Shown: positions 37,052 through 47,657 of the stretch, in pieces
Layout: each line of letters begins with the position of its first letter
How positions within the stretch are numbered: position 1 is the stretch's first letter
DNA from: Brevundimonas sp.
GTDB lineage: Bacteria; Pseudomonadota; Alphaproteobacteria; Caulobacterales; Caulobacteraceae
NCBI RefSeq assembly: GCF_030704825.1
Contig: NZ_JAUYNX010000003.1
Span: forward strand, 1 to 64,000
Length of the DNA: 64,000 nt
Direction of reading: 5' to 3'
Notes under the pieces: model-generated
Database searches by the model: none
The model's input: the letters and a program-made list of their open reading frames with translations, nothing else
Told to the model about the DNA's origin: nothing
Translations under genes and position numbers: made by a program

Positions 37052-39490
37052 ATGTTGCCCATCCACGCAGTTCTCGAGCCGCTGAAGGCCGCGCTGGTCG
37101 CGGGCCATGCCGCCGTGCTGGTCGCCCCGCCGGGAGCGGGCAAGACCACGGTCGTGCCGCTGGCGCTGCTGGAGGAACCCTGGCTGGAAGGGGGCAAGGT
37201 CCTGGTGCTGGAGCCGCGCAGGCTTGCGGCCCGGGCGGCGGCGGAGCGGATGGCCGCCTCGCTGGGCGAACAGGCCGGCGACACGGTCGGCTACCGCACC
37301 CGCCTGCAGAGCCGGATCGGGCCGCGCACCCGGATCGAGGTGATCACCGAGGGCGTGTTCACACGGATGATTCTCGACGATCCCGGTCTGGAAGGCGTCG
37401 GCGCAGTGCTGTTCGACGAATTCCACGAGCGGTCCCTGGACGCGGACCTGGGACTGGCGCTGGCACGGGAGAGCCAGGGGCTGCTGCGCGAGGACCTGAG
37501 GCTGCTGGTCATGTCGGCGACGCTGGACATCGCCGGCGTGTCGCGACTGCTCGACGGGGCTCCCGTGATCGAGGCCGACGGACGGATGTTCCCGGTCGAG
37601 ACCCGCTACCTCGGGCGCAACCCGGTCGAGCGGATCGAGGACGCCGCGGCGCGGGCGATCCTGCAGGCCCTGGGCGAGGAGGGCGGCTCGGTGCTGGTCT
37701 TCCTTCCGGGGCAGGGCGAGATCCATCGCGTCGCCCGGCGCCTGGGCGAGCGGCTGCGCGATCCGGCCGTGGACGTGGTTCCGTTGTACGGGGCGCTGGA
37801 TCGCGAAACCCAGGACCGGGCCATCCAGCCGGCCGCGCCCGGGCGGCGCAAGGTGGTGCTGGCGACCTCGGTGGCCGAGACCAGCCTGACCATCGAGGGC
37901 GTGCGGGTGGTGATCGACGGCGGTCTGTCGCGCGTGCCCCGGTTCGAGCCGGCCAGCGGCCTGACCCGGCTGGCGACGGTGCGGGTCAGCCGCTCGTCGG
38001 CCGAGCAGCGGCGCGGCCGGGCAGGTCGCACGGAGCCGGGCGTCTGCTACCGGCTCTGGGACGAGGCGGCGACGCGCGGACTGGTCGCGCACCAGCGACC
38101 CGAGATTCTGGAGGCGGACCTGACCGGCTTCGCCCTCGACCTGGCGCGCTGGGGCGCGCGGACGACCGAAGGGCTGGCCCTGCTGGACCAGCCACCGGCG
38201 GGCGCCTTCGCCGAGGCGCGCAAGGTGCTGGAGCGGCTGGGCGCGCTGGACGCCGCCGGCGCCCTGACGGCGCACGGGCGGCGGCTGACGCGCATTCCCC
38301 TGCCGCCGCGGCTGGCGCACATGGCGGCTACCGCCAGCGACGCCGGCGACGCGTTGCTGGGCGCGCGCATGGCGGCGGTGCTGAGCGAGCCCGGGCTGGG
38401 AGGCTCGGGCGTCGATCTGCGCGACCGGCTGCGCGACCTGGACCGCGACCGGTCGCCGAGGGGCCGGGATGCGGTGAAGCTGGCCGACCGCTGGGCGCGC
38501 GCCGCCGGCGGCGGGCAGGGCGGCGAGGCCGATCCCGGCGCCCTGCTGGCCGAGGCCTTTCCGGAGCGGGTGGCCAAAGCCCGCGGCAAGGCGGGCGAGG
38601 TGCTGCTGGCCTCGGGGCGGGGCGCCTTCCTGGACCCGACCGACGCCCTGGCGCGCGAATCGTGGCTGGCCGTGGCTGAGCTGGGCGGCGGCCCAATAAA
38701 CGAGAGTGGCGCGCGCGATCGCATCCGGCTGGCCGCGCCGATCGACACGGCGGCGCTGGAAGGGCGGATCGAGGTCGAGGACCGGCTGGGCCGCGAGCCT
38801 TCGGGGCGGATGAGTCTGCGCCGCATCCGTCGCATCGGCGCGATCGTGGTGGACGAAAGGATCGTCGGCGCGCCGGATCGGGCGGCGGTCGCCGCGGCGC
38901 TGCGGGGCGAGGTGGAGCGTTCGGGACTGGCGGGTCTGCGTTGGGGCGAGCGGGCCTCGGGGCTGAGGGCGCGCCTGGCCTTCCTCGGCGGGCTGGAGGC
39001 CGGCTGGCCGGACGTGTCCGACGACGGGCTTCTGGCCGCGCGCGAAACCTGGCTGTGGCCGTTGCTGGAGACGGTGCAGGGACTGGGAGCGATCGAGGAC
39101 GGGGCGCTGGAGGCAGGTCTGAGGACGCTGGTCCCGTGGGACCGGCAGAGGGCGCTGGACGAACTGGCCCCGGCGCGGCTGGCGACGCCGCTGGGGTCGG
39201 CGGCCATCGACTATGCGGCCGGGGGCGGACCCCGCGTCGACATCCGGGTGCAGGAATTGTTCGGCGTGACGACCCATCCAACCATCGGCGGCGGACGGGT
39301 CGCGCTGACCCTGGCCCTGCTGTCGCCGGCGCGGCGCCCGGTGCAGGTGACGAAGGATCTGCCCGGCTTCTGGGCCGGCAGCTGGGCCGCCGTCCGCGCC
39401 GAGATGCGCGGCCGCTATCCCCGCCATCCCTGGCCCGAGGACCCGACGAAGGCGGAGGCGACCACCCGCGCCAAGCCGCGCGGAACCTGA
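37052..39490 (+). CDS. hrpB: ATP-dependent RNA helicase HrpB
   Basis: An 812-residue DEAH-box helicase. Walker A APPGAGKTTVVP near residue 26, DEFHERS (motif II), MSATLD (motif III), ETSLTIEGVRVVIDGG and QRRGRAGRTEPG (motif VI). HrpB C-terminal domains (HA2 and the DUF4167-like HrpB_C) follow, with FGVTTHPTIGGGRVALTLAL at the end. Its role in bacteria is not defined well. I start at ATG 37052 (MLPIHAV), since the longer frame has no family-like N-terminus. Confidence 0.95.
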   Translation: MLPIHAVLEPLKAALVAGHAAVLVAPPGAGKTTVVPLALLEEPWLEGGKVLVLEPRRLAARAAAERMAASLGEQAGDTVGYRTRLQSRIGPRTRIEVITEGVFTRMILDDPGLEGVGAVLFDEFHERSLDADLGLALARESQGLLREDLRLLVMSATLDIAGVSRLLDGAPVIEADGRMFPVETRYLGRNPVERIEDAAARAILQALGEEGGSVLVFLPGQGEIHRVARRLGERLRDPAVDVVPLYGALDRETQDRAIQPAAPGRRKVVLATSVAETSLTIEGVRVVIDGGLSRVPRFEPASGLTRLATVRVSRSSAEQRRGRAGRTEPGVCYRLWDEAATRGLVAHQRPEILEADLTGFALDLARWGARTTEGLALLDQPPAGAFAEARKVLERLGALDAAGALTAHGRRLTRIPLPPRLAHMAATASDAGDALLGARMAAVLSEPGLGGSGVDLRDRLRDLDRDRSPRGRDAVKLADRWARAAGGGQGGEADPGALLAEAFPERVAKARGKAGEVLLASGRGAFLDPTDALARESWLAVAELGGGPINESGARDRIRLAAPIDTAALEGRIEVEDRLGREPSGRMSLRRIRRIGAIVVDERIVGAPDRAAVAAALRGEVERSGLAGLRWGERASGLRARLAFLGGLEAGWPDVSDDGLLAARETWLWPLLETVQGLGAIEDGALEAGLRTLVPWDRQRALDELAPARLATPLGSAAIDYAAGGGPRVDIRVQELFGVTTHPTIGGGRVALTLALLSPARRPVQVTKDLPGFWAGSWAAVRAEMRGRYPRHPWPEDPTKAEATTRAKPRGT

Positions 39491-39494
39491 CCCG

Positions 39495-40346
39495 TCAGGC
39501 CGCCCCGTTCAGGAGGCGGTCGTAGCTGTCCACCAGGCTGGCGTAGGTCGGGACGAAATTGACGCTGGCCGGGCTCCCGCCGATCGAGACCGGCGCCTTG
39601 ATCTCGAAATGCAGGTGGATGGTGGTGGCGTTGCCGCCGAAGTCGGCCGAGACCTTGCCGATGTGCTGGCTCCGCTCGACGTTGCGCGAGGCCATCGTCG
39701 GGAACAGGGCGTTCACCCCGGCCATGTCCATGTGCAGATAGCGGTAGATGCGGCCGGAATCGCCCAGCAGGGTGACGGTGTAGCTGCCGATCGAGGTGAT
39801 GCGGCCGCTCTCCGCCGCGACGATCCAGTGGACCTTCTTCTCGCAGGTGGCCGGCCGGATGTCCTGACCCTGGTGGCCGCGGCCGGCCGGGCACATGCCG
39901 TTGGTCCAGGAGCGGGTTTCGCAGAAATTGTCGCGCCACGGATAGCTGTAGTTGCGGGGATCGCACTGGCCCGTTCCCGGACCCGGCGGGGCGTAGCCGC
40001 CGTAGCCGTAGACCTGGGAGTTGGCGTAGGCGGGCCCGGCCTCCATCGGGAAGCGCATGCCGGCGGCCCAGACGGTGGCGTCGGTCGCCCCGCTGCCGGA
40101 GCCGGGATACAGATCGCCGCCGTCGGCATGTGGCCAGCCGGCCGGCTCGGGCGCGGGCGGAGCCTCCGGCTCGGCCGGCGGGACGACGGGCGCGGGATCC
40201 TCGCCCGGTTCCGCGACGGGCGGGGCCGGATCCCCGGGCGCGGGAGCCGGAGCATCGGCCTTGCCCGCCGGCGGTACGGCATCCTGGCAGCCGGCCGGCG
40301 AGCAGGCGGTGAGCAGCAGCAGGGCGGCGAGGGGCAGACGCTTCAC
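39495..40346 (-). CDS. M23 family peptidoglycan endopeptidase, lipoprotein
   Basis: A 283-residue protein with lipoprotein signal MKRLPLAALLLLTAC (lipobox LTAC). A Pro/Ala-rich linker covers residues 25-75. The M23 domain keeps the zinc ligands: HQGQD (HxxxD) near residue 160 and IHLHFE (HxH) near 245. So, unlike the DipM-like protein at the left edge, it should be an active endopeptidase. Its start overlaps the stop of the upstream gene (40343) by 4 bases. Confidence 0.88.
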   Translation of the reverse strand: MKRLPLAALLLLTACSPAGCQDAVPPAGKADAPAPAPGDPAPPVAEPGEDPAPVVPPAEPEAPPAPEPAGWPHADGGDLYPGSGSGATDATVWAAGMRFPMEAGPAYANSQVYGYGGYAPPGPGTGQCDPRNYSYPWRDNFCETRSWTNGMCPAGRGHQGQDIRPATCEKKVHWIVAAESGRITSIGSYTVTLLGDSGRIYRYLHMDMAGVNALFPTMASRNVERSQHIGKVSADFGGNATTIHLHFEIKAPVSIGGSPASVNFVPTYASLVDSYDRLLNGAA

Positions 40347-41086
40347 GACGCGCCTCCGCCGATCAGTTGCAGGGTCGAGGCGAAGGCGATGGCCTCGGGC
40401 TCCGTGCAGCCGGCCGCGCCCGGCCCCTCGCAGATGAAGCTGACGTTATAGGCGGCGCCGAACCGGCTGAAGGTGACGTCGACCCCGTATTCGGTCCGCT
40501 CCGTCCGGACATTGGTCAGGCCGCGCGTCTGCGCCTGGGCGGCGGCCCGGGCGGCGCTGGCCGGCAGGCGCGCGGCGAGGATGCGCGGTCCGCCCGCGGC
40601 CGTCGCGCGCGGGGTCGCCGTCGCGGGCGCGCCGGTTCCGGCCGTCGGCCCCGTCGTCGGGGGGCGTGTCGGAGGCTGTTGCGGCGCCGGCTGGGCGAGG
40701 GGCGACCGGAAGGCCTTGGTCGCGCCGTAGATCTCGATGATCTGGTCGCCGCGCTGAACCACCAGCATATAGTGGCGGTCGCCGGTGAAGATGCGGGCGG
40801 TCCGGAGCAGATCGGGATCGGCGGGCGCCAGCACCGGCACGGGCGAGGCGTCGGCGACGGCGAGGACGCGGGCCGAGGCGGGGTCCTGGCCGAGGACGCC
40901 GCGCAGCCGGGCGGCGAGCGGATCCTGTCGCGCCTGGCCCAGGGCGGCGCTGTCGGTCCGGGATCGGGGCAGGTCCACCTGGGTGGCCGCGACGGGGGAG
41001 GGCGGCGCCTGCTGCGAGGTGGCGACGCCCGCGAGCGCGGCGGCCAGAATGACGCTGCCAACAAGGACTCCGGTCCGGATGTTCAT
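40343..41086 (-). CDS. Secreted protein of unknown function, coupled to the M23 peptidase
   Basis: A 247-residue protein. The N-terminus MNIRTGVLVGSVILAAALAG is a signal peptide or anchor. The middle is a Pro/Thr/Ala linker (APQQPPTRPPTTGPTAG). Two small ordered parts flank it: VLAVADASPVPVLAPADPDL before and YGVDVTFSRFGAAYNVSFIC with ECEG-like Cys pair after. The gene is read first in a two-gene unit with the peptidase, so a cell-wall or peptidase-control role is plausible but not shown. Confidence 0.7.
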   Translation of the reverse strand: MNIRTGVLVGSVILAAALAGVATSQQAPPSPVAATQVDLPRSRTDSAALGQARQDPLAARLRGVLGQDPASARVLAVADASPVPVLAPADPDLLRTARIFTGDRHYMLVVQRGDQIIEIYGATKAFRSPLAQPAPQQPPTRPPTTGPTAGTGAPATATPRATAAGGPRILAARLPASAARAAAQAQTRGLTNVRTERTEYGVDVTFSRFGAAYNVSFICEGPGAAGCTEPEAIAFASTLQLIGGGAS

Positions 41087-41266
41087 GTGATCGACCCTCC
41101 CGGAAATCGATCATAGCGCCGTTATGCGACGCTTGCGAGCCCGCGCCCCGACGCGAGCCGGCGCCCCCGCGTCGACCTTTGCCGGACTCCTGCCCCGTGG
41201 TAGCGTGCCGCCGATGCGCAGGCCCCCGCGAAAGCCGCACCGCCGATTCCGACCATGGAGTGACCT

Positions 41267-41887
41267 TTGGCCGTCGTAATCATTGGCGGCGGCGGGCACG
41301 CGAGCGACGTCCTGTCCGTATTCGAGGCGGCCTCGGTCCCGGTCGCGGGATTCCAGGACGACGGCGAGCCGGACATGCGCCGGTTCGAGGGCCGGGCCGT
41401 CCATCTGGGTCGGATCGGCTCCGACTGTCCGGCCAGCGGCTTCGCCTGGGGAATCGGCTGGCCCCAGGGCCGCCGCACCGTCCTGCCGCTCCTGGGTCTC
41501 CCGCCGATCTCGATCGTCCATCCCGGCGCAACCGTTCATCCGAACGCCCGGATCGGCCGGGGGACCGTGATCATGGCTGGAGCCGTCGTCTCGGCGGGGG
41601 CCGTGATCGGCGATCACGTCCTGATCCACCACAACGCCGTGATCGGCCATGATTGCCGCATGGGCGATTTCGTCTCCGTGATGCCGGGCGCGGCGGTCTC
41701 CGGCGACACCCGGCTCGAGGAAGGCTGCCTGATCGGCGCCAACGCCACGGTGATCCAGGGGGTCGCGGTCGGCGCCTGGTCCCGGCTGGGAGCCGGGTCG
41801 GTGGCGACGAGGAATATCCCGCCCGGCGTGACCGCGGTAGGCGCGCCCGCCGTCGAGCTGGAAAAGCGGCCCGCCGGGATCCGGTAG
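41267..41887 (+). CDS. NeuD-like sugar O-acyltransferase (left-handed beta-helix)
   Basis: A 206-residue protein. The N-terminal VVIIGGGGHASDVLSVFEA is the nucleotide-binding fold of the PglD/NeuD family. Hexapeptide repeats run from about residue 85 (IVHPGATVHPNARIGRGTVI, MAGAVVSAGAVIGDHVLIHH) and the catalytic His lies in HHNAVIGHDC. Such enzymes acetylate amino sugars for surface polysaccharides. TTG 41267 has GGAG at good distance. No sugar-biosynthesis partner is adjacent. Confidence 0.85.
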   Translation: MAVVIIGGGGHASDVLSVFEAASVPVAGFQDDGEPDMRRFEGRAVHLGRIGSDCPASGFAWGIGWPQGRRTVLPLLGLPPISIVHPGATVHPNARIGRGTVIMAGAVVSAGAVIGDHVLIHHNAVIGHDCRMGDFVSVMPGAAVSGDTRLEEGCLIGANATVIQGVAVGAWSRLGAGSVATRNIPPGVTAVGAPAVELEKRPAGIR

Positions 41888-42059
41888 CGTCCCGGCCGCG
41901 GCGCTTGCCTTTTGCGCCCATCCCGCCTAGAAGCCGCCCGCACTTCGCACGCGGGCGTGGCGCGGTCAGGGGAGACATCCCTTTCCGCTCCGTTCCGAGG
42001 GACCGCCGGTCCTTTTACTCGTCCGCGCAACGTCTATCGGAAAAAGGACACGTCCCCTC

Positions 42060-42998
42060 ATGGCTCTGCCTGAATTCTCCATGCGTTCGCTGCTCGAAGC
42101 CGGCGCGCACTTCGGCCACCAGACGCACCGGTGGAACCCGAAGATGGAGCGCTACATCTTCGGCTCGCGCTCGAACATCCACATCATCGACCTGTCGCAG
42201 TCGATCCCGCTGCTGCACCAGGCCCTGGTCGCTGTGCGCGACGTCGCCGCCAAGGGCGGCCGCGTCCTGTTCGTCGGCACCAAGCGCCAGGCCGCCGATC
42301 CGGTGGCCGAGGCCGCCCAGCGCTGCGCCCAGTACTATATGAACAACCGCTGGCTCGGCGGCACCCTGACCAACTGGCGCACCGTGTCGGGCTCGATCGC
42401 CCGCCTGCGCGAGCTGGAAGGCCTGCTGGAGTCGGGCGGCGAGGGCCGGGTCAAGAAGGAGCTGCTGAACCTGCAGCGCGAGCGCGACAAGCTCGAGCTC
42501 AGCCTGGGCGGCATCAAGAACATGGGCGGCGTGCCCGACATCATGTTCGTGATCGACACCAACAAGGAGGCCATCGCCATCCTTGAGGCCCGCAAGCTGA
42601 ACATCCCGATCATCGCCATCCTCGACACCAACTCGGACCCGGACGGCATCACCTATCCGATCCCGGGCAACGACGACGCCGCCCGCGCCATCCAGACCTA
42701 CTGCGACCTGATCGCCGACGCGGTCCTGGACGGTCTGGCCGCCGGCCAGTCGGCCGCGGGCGTGGACCTGGGCGCCGCGGTCAACCCGGACGAGCCGATG
42801 CTGCGCGAAGCCAAGGCTCCGAAGGCCGCCAAGGCTGTTGAAGCCGAAGTCGCCCCGGCCGAGGCGGAAGCCGTCGCCGAGGAAATGATCGCCGCCGCCG
42901 AACCGGCCGCCGAAGAGCCGGCCGTGGCCGACGAAGCCGCCCAGGCCGCGACCTCGGAAGCCAACGACGCCGTCGAAAGCGAGCCGGCCCAGGTCTGA
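42060..42998 (+). CDS. rpsB: 30S ribosomal protein S2
   Basis: A 312-residue uS2 protein. The N-terminus [20 protein letters not shown] is typical and [13 protein letters not shown] follows. The core ends near residue 240. The extra C-terminal 70 residues are a Glu/Ala-rich tail common in Caulobacterales S2. It heads the rpsB-tsf unit. Confidence 0.98.
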   Translation: MALPEFSMRSLLEAGAHFGHQTHRWNPKMERYIFGSRSNIHIIDLSQSIPLLHQALVAVRDVAAKGGRVLFVGTKRQAADPVAEAAQRCAQYYMNNRWLGGTLTNWRTVSGSIARLRELEGLLESGGEGRVKKELLNLQRERDKLELSLGGIKNMGGVPDIMFVIDTNKEAIAILEARKLNIPIIAILDTNSDPDGITYPIPGNDDAARAIQTYCDLIADAVLDGLAAGQSAAGVDLGAAVNPDEPMLREAKAPKAAKAVEAEVAPAEAEAVAEEMIAAAEPAAEEPAVADEAAQAATSEANDAVESEPAQV

Positions 42999-43010
42999 CC
43001 GACCTGGTTC

Positions 43011-43142
43011 CGCTCATCCCGGCGAAAGCCGGGACCCAGTCCTTTCCAGCTTGACGCTGGCGCTCCGGGACTGGTGATCGAGGGTGGACCGGATGCACCG
43101 GTCGCCCAAAGCACTAGGTTCCGGCTTTCGCCGGAATGAGCG
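43011..43142. repeat. REP-like inverted repeat pair between rpsB and tsf
   Basis: Two near-identical arms of about 26 bases face each other at 43011-43036 (CGCTCATCCCGGCGAAAGCC...) and 43117-43142 (...GGCTTTCGCCGGAATGAGCG). Each arm also holds its own small hairpin CCGGCGAAAGCCGG. The arm matches the one at 53390-53415. It lies within the rpsB-tsf spacer and could alter the tsf:rpsB transcript ratio. Confidence 0.8.
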
Positions 43143-43218
43143 GAGCGAACCTGATATGCGGCCGGACCCGGAACAGGGTCCGGCCGTTCCCGCATACGCA
43201 TACCCAAGGAGACTACCC

Positions 43219-44160
43219 ATGGCCGAGATCACCGCCGCCCTCGTGATGGAACTGCGCGCCAAGTCCGGCGTCGGCATGATGGACTGCAAGAAGGCGCTCC
43301 AGGAGACCGGCGGCGACATCAACGCCGCGATCGACTGGCTGCGCGCCAAGGGCCTGTCCAAGGCCGCCAAGAAGGCTGACCGCGTCGCCGCCGAAGGCCT
43401 GGTCGCCGTGGCCTCGAAGGAAGTCGGAGCCGGCGAAGTCGGCGCCGCCATCGAGTTCAACGCCGAGACCGACTTCGTCGCCCGCAACGACCTGTTCCAG
43501 AACGCCGCCAAGTCGTTCGCCCAGCTGGGTCTCGAGCACGCCACGCTCGAGGGCCTGCACGGCGCCGAACTGGAAACCGGCAAGACGGTCCAGGACGAGG
43601 TCACCCAGCTGATCGCCACCGTCGGCGAGAACATGCAGCTGCGCCGCGCCGCCCGCCTTTCGGTCGACGAGGGCGTCGTCGCCTCCTACGTCCACAACGC
43701 CGTCTCGCCGGGCCTCGGCCGCATCGGCGTGCTGGTCGCCCTGCACGGTGGCGGCGACAAGACCGCCCTGCGCGAACTGGGCCGCAAGATCGCCATGCAC
43801 GTGGCCGCGACCGCCCCGCTGTCGCTGAACACCGACGATCTGGACCCGGCCGCGATCGAGAAGGAGCGTCAGGTCCTGACCGAGAAGGCCAAGGAAGAAG
43901 GCAAGCCGGAAGCCATGATCGACAAGATCGTCGCCGGCCAGATCGCCAAATTCCAGAAGGACGTGGTGCTGACCAAGCAGCCGTTCGTGATGAACCCGGA
44001 CGTGACCATCGAACAGCTGGTCGCCGACACGGGCAAGGAACTGGGCCACCCCGGCCTGCACCTCGCCGGCTTCGTCCGCCTCGCCCTCGGCGAAGGCGTC
44101 GAAAAGGTCGAGGGCCCGGACTTCGCGACGGAAGTCGCGCAGATGACGGGCGGCCAGTAA
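43219..44160 (+). CDS. tsf: Translation elongation factor Ts
   Basis: A 313-residue nucleotide-exchange factor for EF-Tu. The N-terminal UBA-like domain and TS signature [20 protein letters not shown] and [20 protein letters not shown] are clear, as is [12 protein letters not shown]. Length is normal. AAGGAG precedes ATG 43219. A strong terminator ends the unit. Confidence 0.98.
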   Translation: MAEITAALVMELRAKSGVGMMDCKKALQETGGDINAAIDWLRAKGLSKAAKKADRVAAEGLVAVASKEVGAGEVGAAIEFNAETDFVARNDLFQNAAKSFAQLGLEHATLEGLHGAELETGKTVQDEVTQLIATVGENMQLRRAARLSVDEGVVASYVHNAVSPGLGRIGVLVALHGGGDKTALRELGRKIAMHVAATAPLSLNTDDLDPAAIEKERQVLTEKAKEEGKPEAMIDKIVAGQIAKFQKDVVLTKQPFVMNPDVTIEQLVADTGKELGHPGLHLAGFVRLALGEGVEKVEGPDFATEVAQMTGGQ

Positions 44161-44195
44161 AAGCGGTCTTCCCCTTCAGGGGCAATCGGATGGAG

Positions 44196-44228
44196 GGGCT
44201 GGCGGCCATGGGTCGCCAGCCCTTTTTT
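44196..44228 (+). terminator. Intrinsic terminator after tsf
   Basis: GGGCTGGCG and CGCCAGCCC form a perfect 9-bp stem followed by TTTTTT. Confidence 0.92.
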
Positions 44229-44318
44229 CTGTCCGACGCCTCCGGGGAAGTCCGGATTTGACGCCCCCGGGGCGGGAGCGTCTGATGCCGGTCGCAGGCG
44301 CCGCCTGGGAGGTCTAGC

Positions 44319-45293
44319 GTGGGCGAGCGGACGGGACGCGATCACGGCAGCCTGATCAGACAGGCGCTGGACGACGGGGCCGGACCGGCGCGCTCGGCGC
44401 TGGCGGCGTCGTGGCGGCGGTCGATGGCGCTGCATGGGCTGGACCCCGAAGATCGCGGTCGGGCCGAGACCTTGACGGAGTCGCAACTGCGCGAGGCGCG
44501 CGAGGCGGCGGAACCGATGGTGCGAGCAGCCGGGGCCGTGCTGGATCGACTGTTCCTCGCGGTCGGGGACACCGGATGCTGCATCCTCCTGACCAATGCG
44601 GACGGCGTGCTGATCGAGCGCCGCGGGGCGGCCCCGGACGACGAAACCTTTCGTCGCTGGGGGCTGTGGCCGGGCGCCCTGTGGTCGGAGGCGGTGGAGG
44701 GCACCAACGGGATCGGCACCGCCCTGGCGGAGCATCGGCCGCTGACCATCCACCGCGATCAGCATTTTCACACCAGGAACACGGCGCTGAGTTGCACCAG
44801 CCATCCCGTTCACGATCATCTGGGCCGGCTCGTGGGCTTGCTGGACGTGTCGTCGTGCCGGGCCGACGCGACGGCGGGCGTGCTGGGGCTGATCGCGGCG
44901 GCGGTTGAGGACGCGGCGCGGGCGATCGAGGCCCAGACCTTCCGCCAGGCCTTCGCCGGCGCGCGGATTGTGCTGGCGGGCGAGGCGGCCGAACGGAACG
45001 CCGCGGCCCTTCTGGCCGTGGATCGCGACGATCTGGTGATCGGAGCGACCCGGGCCGCGCGGCTGGCGCTGTCCATCACCGACGAGCGCATGGCGGGCCA
45101 GCTGGCGGCCTCGGAGGTACTCGGCGCCGGATCGGCGGAAGCCGGCCTGACGGAGGCCGAACGTGGGGCGGTGCGCCGCGCCCTCGCCCTGAACGGCGGC
45201 AATGTCTCCGCCTCGGCGCGCGCGCTTGGGGTCAGTCGCGCGACCTTGCACCGCAAGCTGCGTCGCCTCGGGGTCGGCGGCGAACTGCCCTGA
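44319..45293 (+). CDS. GAF-Fis transcriptional regulator lacking the AAA+ domain (AcoR-like)
   Basis: A 324-residue regulator. The N-terminal 225 residues match the sensor region of AcoR-type activators, with the GAF segment [14 protein letters not shown] and the hallmark [20 protein letters not shown]. The C-terminal 40 residues are a Fis-type HTH ([20 protein letters not shown]). The central sigma-54 AAA+ domain is absent (no Walker A or GAFTGA), so it should not open sigma-54 promoters. GTG 44319 follows GGGAGGTC. It sits directly upstream of an aldehyde dehydrogenase gene and probably controls it. Confidence 0.85.
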   Translation: MGERTGRDHGSLIRQALDDGAGPARSALAASWRRSMALHGLDPEDRGRAETLTESQLREAREAAEPMVRAAGAVLDRLFLAVGDTGCCILLTNADGVLIERRGAAPDDETFRRWGLWPGALWSEAVEGTNGIGTALAEHRPLTIHRDQHFHTRNTALSCTSHPVHDHLGRLVGLLDVSSCRADATAGVLGLIAAAVEDAARAIEAQTFRQAFAGARIVLAGEAAERNAAALLAVDRDDLVIGATRAARLALSITDERMAGQLAASEVLGAGSAEAGLTEAERGAVRRALALNGGNVSASARALGVSRATLHRKLRRLGVGGELP

Positions 45294-45426
45294 GCGCACC
45301 TGTCGCAATCCTGCGACAGGTTTGCGACGCACCATGAAGCCGCCTGATGGCGCCAGGGCCCTTCCGGGCCGAGCCTGCCGTCCAACGACGTCGACAACCG
45401 ACGCCCGAGGAAACCAGGAGGCTTTC

Positions 45427-46944
45427 ATGACCAGGCCGCAATTCGTTCGCGCCGCCATGCCGAAATTCAAGGCGCGCTATGACAACTTCATCGGCGGGCG
45501 GTGGGTCCCGCCGGTCAACGGCTGCTATTTCGAGAACACCTCGCCGGTGAACGGGCGGGTGCTCTGCGAGGTGGCCCGGTCCGACGCCGCCGACGTGGAG
45601 CTGGCGCTCGACGCCGCCCATGCCGCCCGGGACGCCTGGGGCCGCACCAGCGTCGCCGAGCGCGCCGTCATCCTGAACCGGATCGCCGACCGCATCGAAG
45701 CCAATCTCCAGGCCGTGGCCGAGGCCGAAACCTGGGACAACGGCAAGCCGGTGCGCGAGACCCTGGCGGCGGACATCCCGCTGGCCATCGACCATTTCCG
45801 CTATTTCGCCGGCTGCATCCGCGCCCAGGAGGGCGGGATTTCCCAGCTCGACAACGACACGGTCGCCTATCATTTCCACGAGCCGCTGGGGGTGGTCGGG
45901 CAGATCATCCCGTGGAATTTCCCGATCCTGATGGCGGCCTGGAAGATCGCGCCGGCCCTGGCCGCCGGCAACTGCATCGTGCTCAAGCCGGCCGAGCAGA
46001 CGCCGGCCTCGATCCTGGTGGTGATGGAGCTGATCCAGGACCTGCTCCCCGCCGGCGTCCTGAACATCGTGTCGGGCACGGGCGCCGCGGTCGGCGAGCC
46101 GCTGGCCACCAGTCCCCGCATCGCCAAGATCGCCTTCACCGGCTCGACCGTCGTCGGTCGGAAGATCATGGAATATGCGACGCAGAACATCATCCCGGTG
46201 ACCCTGGAACTGGGCGGCAAGTCGCCCAACATCTTCTTCAGGGACGTGATGGACGCCGACGACGCCTTTCTCGACAAGGCGCTGGAAGGGTTCGCCATGT
46301 TCGCCCTGAACCAGGGCGAGGTCTGCACCTGCCCCAGCCGCGCCCTGATCCATGAGGACATCTACGACGCCTTCATCGCCCGGGCGATCCAGCGCGTCGA
46401 AGCCATCGTCCAGGGCGACCCCCTGGATCCGGCGACCCAGATCGGGGCCCAGGCGTCCGCCCAGCAGCTGAGGAAGATCCTCGGCTATCTTAAGCTCGGC
46501 AAGGAAGAGGGGGCTGAGGTCCTGACGGGGGGCGACGAGGCCGTGCTGCACGACGATCTGGCGGGCGGCTACTACGTCAGGCCGACGATCTTCAGGGGCA
46601 CGAACGACATGCGGATCTTCCAGGAGGAGATCTTCGGCCCGGTCCTGGCCGTGACCACCTTCAGGACGTTCGACGAGGCCATCGCGATCGCCAATGACAC
46701 GGACTACGGCCTCGGCGCCGGTGTCTGGACCCGCGACATGAACACCGCCTACCGGGCCGGGCGCGCGATCCAGGCCGGGCGGGTCTGGACCAACTGCTAC
46801 CACCAGTATCCGGCGCACGCAGCCTTCGGCGGCTACAAGAAGTCCGGCATCGGCCGTGAAAACCACCTGATGATGCTGGATCACTACCAGCAGACCAAGA
46901 ATCTGCTGGTCAGCTACAGCCCCGACAAGCTGGGCTTCTTCTGA
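45427..46944 (+). CDS. NAD(P)+-dependent aldehyde dehydrogenase
   Basis: A 505-residue enzyme that oxidises aldehydes to acids. The NAD-binding [20 protein letters not shown], the general-base Glu in LELGGKSPN and the catalytic Cys in [11 protein letters not shown] are all present. [18 protein letters not shown] C-terminal features place it with AcoD/ExaC-type acetaldehyde dehydrogenases, which are often beside AcoR-type regulators, as here. AGGAGG precedes ATG 45427. A terminator follows. Confidence 0.94.
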   Translation: MTRPQFVRAAMPKFKARYDNFIGGRWVPPVNGCYFENTSPVNGRVLCEVARSDAADVELALDAAHAARDAWGRTSVAERAVILNRIADRIEANLQAVAEAETWDNGKPVRETLAADIPLAIDHFRYFAGCIRAQEGGISQLDNDTVAYHFHEPLGVVGQIIPWNFPILMAAWKIAPALAAGNCIVLKPAEQTPASILVVMELIQDLLPAGVLNIVSGTGAAVGEPLATSPRIAKIAFTGSTVVGRKIMEYATQNIIPVTLELGGKSPNIFFRDVMDADDAFLDKALEGFAMFALNQGEVCTCPSRALIHEDIYDAFIARAIQRVEAIVQGDPLDPATQIGAQASAQQLRKILGYLKLGKEEGAEVLTGGDEAVLHDDLAGGYYVRPTIFRGTNDMRIFQEEIFGPVLAVTTFRTFDEAIAIANDTDYGLGAGVWTRDMNTAYRAGRAIQAGRVWTNCYHQYPAHAAFGGYKKSGIGRENHLMMLDHYQQTKNLLVSYSPDKLGFF

Positions 46945-47016
46945 TCTGGATCAAGGCGGGGCGATCAGAGACCGCCTTTCCTGCACCGGCTCCCGGCCGT
47001 TCGGGAGCAAGCCGAG

Positions 47017-47054
47017 GGCGCGGGGTGCTGACCTGCTGGCATCCCGCGCCTTTT
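47017..47054 (+). terminator. Intrinsic terminator after the aldehyde dehydrogenase
   Basis: GGCGCGGGGTGC pairs with GCATCCCGCGCC over 12 bp (one G-T), followed by TTTT. Confidence 0.75.
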
Positions 47055-47123
47055 CGTCCCGCGCCCGGGACGGCATCGGCACTGCTGTAGCCGGGGTTCG
47101 CTTCTCCCTCGCAGGCCTCGGCC

Positions 47124-47657
47124 TCAGCCGGCGCGCGGCGGGAGAGGCGGCATCGGCTGGCAACCGGTGCGGACCGGGAACGGCGACCCCTCGCCGGGAT
47201 AGACGACATCGATCCGGCCCTCGAAATCCTGCTCCACCCGCCACTGTCCGCCGGCTCCGGGCTCCGCGCTTGTGACCCTTATCCGGTAGCCCAGCGACGG
47301 CCCGGTCTCGCGGGACGGCTCGCCGGGGGCGGTGAAGACGAAGCCGGCCGCCTCGCCGTCGGCGGCCGCCCCGATCCCGGCGACCACGCCGCCATCGGCG
47401 TCGATCACCTGCATCAGCGGCGCGAATTCCCGGGAACTCACGTTCAGGCCGACGCTCTGGCCGGGCCGCAGGGACAAGGCATGGTCGTTGAACCACCGGC
47501 CGTCCTCGTCGCGCCTGTCATCGCAGGCGGAGCCCAGCACCCCGCCGAAGGCGAAACCGCTCGCTATCGGCGGCGGACGGCCGGGCATGACCGGATAGGG
47601 CGGCGGCGGTTCCTGCAGTCCGAGCAATCCGGCCAGGCTCAGCGCGGCGACCAGCAT
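47124..47657 (-). CDS. Secreted protein of unknown function
   Basis: A 177-residue protein. The N-terminus MLVAALSLAGLLGLQEPPPP is a short hydrophobic signal. The mature part resembles pre-peptidase or beta-sandwich domains: SACDDRRDEDGRWFNDHALS, LRPGQSVGLNVSSREFAPLM, then FVFTAPGEP and YRIRVTS, the pattern of bacterial pre-peptidase C-terminal (PPC) domains. There are two Cys. ATG 47657 has GGGAGGA at good spacing. Confidence 0.75.
   Translation of the reverse strand: MLVAALSLAGLLGLQEPPPPYPVMPGRPPPIASGFAFGGVLGSACDDRRDEDGRWFNDHALSLRPGQSVGLNVSSREFAPLMQVIDADGGVVAGIGAAADGEAAGFVFTAPGEPSRETGPSLGYRIRVTSAEPGAGGQWRVEQDFEGRIDVVYPGEGSPFPVRTGCQPMPPLPPRAG

Noticed and set aside
36956..39427. 823-codon minus-strand ORF opposite hrpB
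   Set aside because: The composition is low-complexity Arg/Gln/Pro/Gly with no motif, while the plus strand encodes a full helicase.
43084..43218. An N-terminal extension of EF-Ts
   Set aside because: The extension is made of the REP-like repeat, and homologues start at MAEITAALV with a strong ribosome site.
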